From JBDSKH01 sp035556655 (GTDB lineage: Bacteria > Actinomycetota > Actinomycetes > Actinomycetales > Microbacteriaceae): 64,000 bases of DNA. The position numbers and the translations under genes were made by a program. Numbering within the stretch: the first letter of the stretch is position 1; the number at the start of each line of letters is the position of its first letter. The notes below the pieces were generated by a model that was given only the letters and a program-made list of their open reading frames with translations, was not told where the DNA came from and ran no database searches. Shown here in pieces: positions 62,001 to 64,000 of the stretch. The stretch is from the NCBI GenBank assembly GCA_035556655.1, contig DATMFW010000067.1, positions 62,001 through 126,000 of the forward strand, given 5' to 3'.

Positions 62001-62041
62001 GCACCACCTATTCCCGCAGCTACAACTGGGAATCGTACTGA
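56096..62041 (+). CDS. Giant surface protein with Ig-like and fibronectin type III repeats
   Basis: A 1981-residue type II membrane or secreted protein. Residues about 15-37 form a membrane helix, 45-370 look like a beta-propeller-type domain (LWILPEVELSG, GVLDAGTRILYLDG), and 370-393 are an acidic Glu/Gln-rich linker. Eleven Ig-like/cadherin-like repeats begin near 393, 488, 585, 675, 777, 874, 975, 1064, 1162, 1266 and 1364, each with a VLANDxDPDG-type calcium-like turn; four FN3 domains start near 1470, 1569, 1670 and 1784. Cysteine pairs occur in the last domains. It is a likely long surface fibre or adhesin. Start ATG 56096 is just after the kinase stop. Confidence 0.9.
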   Translation: MLRSWLKAHRSLVATATSGVVIAAIVATIAVVSTGYTAQKMQLDDGSVWVANGTQQAIGRASTEVLELNSVVKAGANQLETVQDRDTVLLVDHANATMETIDPATSTVIDDIALPPDQAQVFLAGDRVIIFESGTGELWILPEVELSGFDATAPASLSLGSDAVVTVTPDGVLFAYSPEVGEVRRVDATRSDEVDASWGLSLDTGSRNYQITAVGDRWGVLDAGTRILYLDGRTVDLSQQIGPTAGAVLQKPGPASERMLVGTQEALLSIPFSGANPVPLIDGQSGSVAPPLVLAGCEYGAWSNGTGWRRCASDPGAGVELDLAEMPGSAQLVFSTNTERAVLNDARSGATWAVQQNGELIDNWDELIVEDEEQEEQENNEDVPPEVDEEQKPPVAVDDEFGARPGRATLLPVLLNDYDPNADVLVITQSSGISENIGRVDLVTRNQQLQLTLEPGASGKFSFSYTISDGRGGTATATVTVTVRGPGENSPPRQVRTTKTTVQEGGRISTQVIGDWVDPDGDAFYLTNATTASPDRVSYKPDGVVVFSDSGEGSAVKSVTLTMTDGTAEGSGSLALTVKEPGDIPIVIEPWVALATAGQEITVRPMTHVRGGTGTLRLNAVPAKAGSTIEPSFEAGTFTFVSNDVRTHYVEFTVTDGDQTATGLVRIDVAAPPDANTRPITVPKTVFVTTLQNQTVDPTQTDIDPAGGVLVVTGVTNVDPNGPIQAEVLDQREVRVTLRGPLEGTTITFNYRISNGLAEAEGTITVVELPIPPQLQPPLATDDSVTVRVGDVIDIPVLANDDHPDDAPIALQPELAEELPAGGGLLFVSGDRLRYLAPQTAGNYTAVYSIAGPDGQTAQAKVDIAVREVDLATNNAPTPKRVIARVLAGETVTIEIPLSGIDPDGDSVQLIGIASNPEKGSVLEVGPGFITYEAGDYSSGTDTFQYSVTDALGARAEGTVRVGISAPLDGARNPVANTDEVTVRPGRSISVQVLANDSDPDGSPLTVTTATANTAETTAVVEDEAIVTITPPSEEGDYSVIYTIQNESGGTSSAFVYVKVDDDAPLGYPVAQDTVLAVSDVLDRDTVDVAVLDNVFFPDGDSSELGVALVQGYASSAQVLADKRIRVTVGDKSQIIPFSVSHPDDDGIRSYAFIWVPGYDDALPQLDRTAPPLRVNSEDTLRIELNDYVVALGGSRVRIADSSTVRATHANGDDLVVDPFTLEFTSADKYFGPASITFEVTDGDSADDPDGRTAILTLAIDVRPRENQPPAFNGGTVNFEPGESKELDLVRLTNYPYDDDLDELIYTVLQPLPEGFSYQPNGQRLVLTADATAVTGSTTSIGIGVRDAINEGRAGNIVLQVVPSTRPLATPVADRAVTQRGKTTSVDVLTNDQANNPFPDTPLRVIAIRGLSGSALPDGVTITPSADRSQLSVTVASGVAPVDINLQYQVADATNDPNRYVWGNVTISVQDVPDPVTNVRVSEFGDRLLKLAWIPGLFNNSPITGYEVTMTSAADGAAISTTTCATTVGCELRTPGNGPANAVRLSVVAINALGPSNPSALAGSIWSDVIPPPPTGLSWRPLDQGLRVTWAKPDVGAGSPIETYVVTVGGVTQTVNVDSSDPVGTKYARNIQAPSIANGSSVGFSVSARNSAPNSLATWNDASATGVPAGPPIPTGAPTASGSLTDGTTASIAWDGAFADNGASISNYYVAIYTGAAPGCSVSGVEQGNPEVHPPPAGQYTKHLSGGVSSANFGGLTPNKTYSMIVYAYNGQGCVASTEVPVTPRAAPGTVTAVSTAGPVQTSPSTWDFRLDGFTIGSGSTDADTFQYRLSGGDTDQSVTGPVSPGTILTTGNGSHYGNALSVQVKACKAYPEGTLCGPAWSNTFSLGGVAVSNSTPGGLQSVVTPSDELLGASGYWSWGSLPSGSGYAGVSATCGSHDDASTPNQCEVDGGLLGLNFPDLVVTITANGTTYSRSYNWESY

Positions 62042-62080
62042 GACCCCCGATCTTCACCGTGCAGTGAAAGGACCAACCCG

Positions 62081-63052
62081 ATGACCATGACCCCGGAACA
62101 GGCGAGCGCCTTCCAGGAGGCGTTCGGCCGAATGGTGGCCGGCGTCGAGCAGGTGCTGCTCGGCAAGACCTTCGTCGTCCGTCTGGGCTTCGTCGCCCTG
62201 CTGAGCGAGGGCCACCTGCTGCTGGAGGACTTCCCGGGAACCGGCAAGACCTCACTGGCCCGGGCGATCGCGCAGACCGTCGCCGGGACGGCCAGCCGCA
62301 TCCAGTTCACCCCCGACCTGCTGCCCGGCGACATCACGGGGGTCAGCATCTACGACCAGCGCACCGGTGCCTTCGACTTCCACCGCGGACCGGTGTTCGC
62401 CAACATCGTGCTCGCCGACGAGATCAACCGCGCGAGCCCGAAGACCCAGGCCGCGCTGCTGGAGGTCATGGAGGAGGGCCACGTCACCGTCGACGGCGAG
62501 AGCCACGACGTCGGGCTGCCGTTCATGGTGATCGCCACCCAGAACCCGATCGAGCAGGCCGGTACGTACCGCCTGCCCGAGGCGCAGCTGGACCGCTTCC
62601 TGCTGAAGGCGTCGATCGGCTACCCCGACCATGCCTCGACGCTGCGGATCCTCGACGGCGCCGGGGTGAAGGCGCACGACGTGACGATCCCGCCGGTGGT
62701 CACCGCCGACGCCGTGCTCGAGATGGCGCAACTGGCCCGGACGGTGCACGTCGACCCGAGCGTGAACGATTACGTCTCGCGGCTCGTCGACGCCACCCGC
62801 AGTGCCACCGAGGTCCGCCTGGGCGTCAGCGTGCGCGGGGCGCTGGCGCTGGTGCGCAGCGCGAAGACCCTGGCGGCGGCGTCGGGCAGGCACTACGTCG
62901 TGCCGGACGATGTGAAGTCGCTGGCCGAGCCGGTGCTCGCCCACCGCCTGGTCCTCGATCCCGAGGCCGAGTTCGACGGGGTCACCCCCTCGAGCGTGAT
63001 CGCCCAGCTGCTGCTGGAGACGGCGCCCCCGAGCGATAGGCAAGCCGTGTGA
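62081..63052 (+). CDS. MoxR family AAA ATPase
   Basis: A 323-residue MoxR-type AAA+ chaperone. Walker A is DFPGTGKTSLA, Walker B IVLADEINRASPKTQAALLEVMEE (core LADEINRA), and sensor 1 is MVIATQNPIEQAGTYRLPEAQLDRF, of which ATQNP is diagnostic. MoxR ATPases usually work with DUF58 and VWA proteins in protein maturation. AAAGGA precedes ATG by about 12 bases. It overlaps the DUF58 gene by 4 bases. Confidence 0.96.
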   Translation: MTMTPEQASAFQEAFGRMVAGVEQVLLGKTFVVRLGFVALLSEGHLLLEDFPGTGKTSLARAIAQTVAGTASRIQFTPDLLPGDITGVSIYDQRTGAFDFHRGPVFANIVLADEINRASPKTQAALLEVMEEGHVTVDGESHDVGLPFMVIATQNPIEQAGTYRLPEAQLDRFLLKASIGYPDHASTLRILDGAGVKAHDVTIPPVVTADAVLEMAQLARTVHVDPSVNDYVSRLVDATRSATEVRLGVSVRGALALVRSAKTLAAASGRHYVVPDDVKSLAEPVLAHRLVLDPEAEFDGVTPSSVIAQLLLETAPPSDRQAV

Positions 63053-64000
63053 GCAACCCCCGGCCGATCCCGCGTTCCGCTCGCACCCGCAGCGCGAGCC
63101 GGGACGACACCCAGACCCGCGACGAGCTCGCGGGTCTCACCAACACGCGCACGCGCCTCGTCGGCGCGCGCACGGGTGTGCTCGCCGACACCATCGTGGC
63201 GTCGGTGCGGGCGGGTCGGGTCATCGGCGGGGTCCTGTCGCGCGGGTTCGCCCGGGTGGCCGCGGTCGTCACCCCGCTCGGGTGGGTGATGCTGGGGGTG
63301 ATCCCGGCCTTCCTCATCGCCGGCTACCGGCTGGGCTGGATCGAGCTGGTCGTCGTCGGCTGGGCGGGAGTCGTGCTCGTGGTGGTCGCCGCGATCTATC
63401 TGATCGGCCGGGCGCCGTTCACCATGGAGCTGAGCCTCCCGCATCGCAGGGTGGTCGTGGGCGAACCCGCGCGCGGACGCATCGAGGTGACCAACGCCCG
63501 GCGGCGCCGCACGCTGGGCGTCACGATCGAGATCCCGGTCGGCCACGGACTCGCCGAGCTGCCCATGCCGGGGCTGCGCGGCGGCACGAGCTATCAGCAC
63601 GATTTCGCGGTCCCGACCACGAAGCGCGGCATCGTGCCCGTCGGACCGGTCAAGACGGTGCGCGCCGACCCCATCGGCCTGGTGCGCCGCGAACTGGTGT
63701 GGACCGAGTCCGCCGAGCTCGTCGTGCACCCGCGCACCATCGGCGTGCCCAGCACCAGCACCGGGCTCATCCGCGACCTCGAGGGCACTCCGACGCGTGA
63801 CCTCACCTCGAGCGACGTCGCGTTCCACGCCCTGCGCGAGTACCAGAACGGCGACGAGCGCCGCTACATCCACTGGAAGTCGACGGCCAAGACCGGCACC
63901 TTCATGGTGCGCCAGTTCGAGCAGACCCGCCGCAGTCACCTCGTCGTCGCCCTCACCCTCGCCACCGGCGACTACGCCAGCGAGGAGGAGTTCGAGTTGG
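63049..64000 (+). CDS. DUF58 domain protein, cut by the window end
   Basis: The visible 317 residues contain a disordered N-terminus, two membrane helices (about 75-95 and 100-122), a beta-rich extracytoplasmic-like region, and the DUF58 signature REYQNGDERRYIHWKSTAKTG near residue 265. DUF58 proteins are usual partners of MoxR. GTG 63049 overlaps the moxR stop. The 3' end lies beyond the window, so length and the next gene (often a transglutaminase) are not seen. Confidence 0.93.
   Translation, partial: MSNPRPIPRSARTRSASRDDTQTRDELAGLTNTRTRLVGARTGVLADTIVASVRAGRVIGGVLSRGFARVAAVVTPLGWVMLGVIPAFLIAGYRLGWIELVVVGWAGVVLVVVAAIYLIGRAPFTMELSLPHRRVVVGEPARGRIEVTNARRRRTLGVTIEIPVGHGLAELPMPGLRGGTSYQHDFAVPTTKRGIVPVGPVKTVRADPIGLVRRELVWTESAELVVHPRTIGVPSTSTGLIRDLEGTPTRDLTSSDVAFHALREYQNGDERRYIHWKSTAKTGTFMVRQFEQTRRSHLVVALTLATGDYASEEEFEL

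Overview
The window is gene-dense, GC-rich DNA (roughly 70% G+C by eye) with many GTG starts, 1-20 base overlaps between consecutive genes, and actinobacterial gene order. The run argS - lysA - hom - thrC - thrB - rho - prfA - prmC - tsaC - GlcNAc-1-P transferase - atpI-like - atpBEFHAGDC matches the well-known Mycobacterium tuberculosis Rv1292-Rv1311 order. Together with a RamB/ScfR-type regulator beside GTP-dependent PEP carboxykinase and many short polytopic or lipoprotein genes, this points to Microbacteriaceae, most likely Microbacterium. No insertion sequence, prophage, integrase or CRISPR array is visible. This is ordinary chromosomal core with small accessory pockets.

Layout. 1-8.5 kb: a small-gene region with a GntR/ABC transporter operon under a near-perfect operator, an SDR, an amidase, a stand-alone siderophore-interacting C-domain behind an iron box, and a disulfide oxidoreductase. 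8.5-14.3 kb: arginase-family enzyme, acyltransferase-like membrane protein, PspA and TPM proteins, and a SigE-family sigma factor with a membrane partner. 14.3-19.4 kb: pckG and its divergent RamB-like regulator, tRNA-Arg(CCG), a transglutaminase and a lipoprotein. 19.4-31.9 kb: argS, lysine/threonine biosynthesis, rho, prfA and prmC. 32-42 kb: HAD hydrolase, tsaC, polyprenyl-phosphate GlcNAc-1-phosphate transferase and the complete F1Fo ATP synthase operon. 42-46 kb: P-loop kinase, yaaA, DNA alkylation repair (tag, ogt) and an aldo/keto reductase. 46-53 kb: a five-gene minus-strand operon plus a divergent Lrp regulator/aldehyde dehydrogenase, resembling putrescine/GABA catabolism. 53-64 kb: an envelope cluster of FHA protein, PP2C phosphatase, transmembrane Ser/Thr kinase, a 1981-residue Ig/FN3-repeat surface protein, MoxR ATPase and DUF58 protein (cut by the window end).

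Two cross-cutting observations stand out. First, three intergenic regions (14310-14413, 31893-31974, 53095-53204) carry the same structured repeat: a 16-bp unit (consensus CCGTTSTGCAGGASTC), a second copy exactly 18 bp later, then an inverted copy 31-32 bp further on. All three lie just downstream of a stop codon and point the same way as that gene. They look like an undescribed 3'-end RNA/DNA element or a REP-like family. Second, at least a dozen genes have a TANNNT -10 hexamer 6-9 bp before the start codon and no Shine-Dalgarno, implying many leaderless mRNAs; this decides several start codons. No gene-free stretch exceeds 200 bases.
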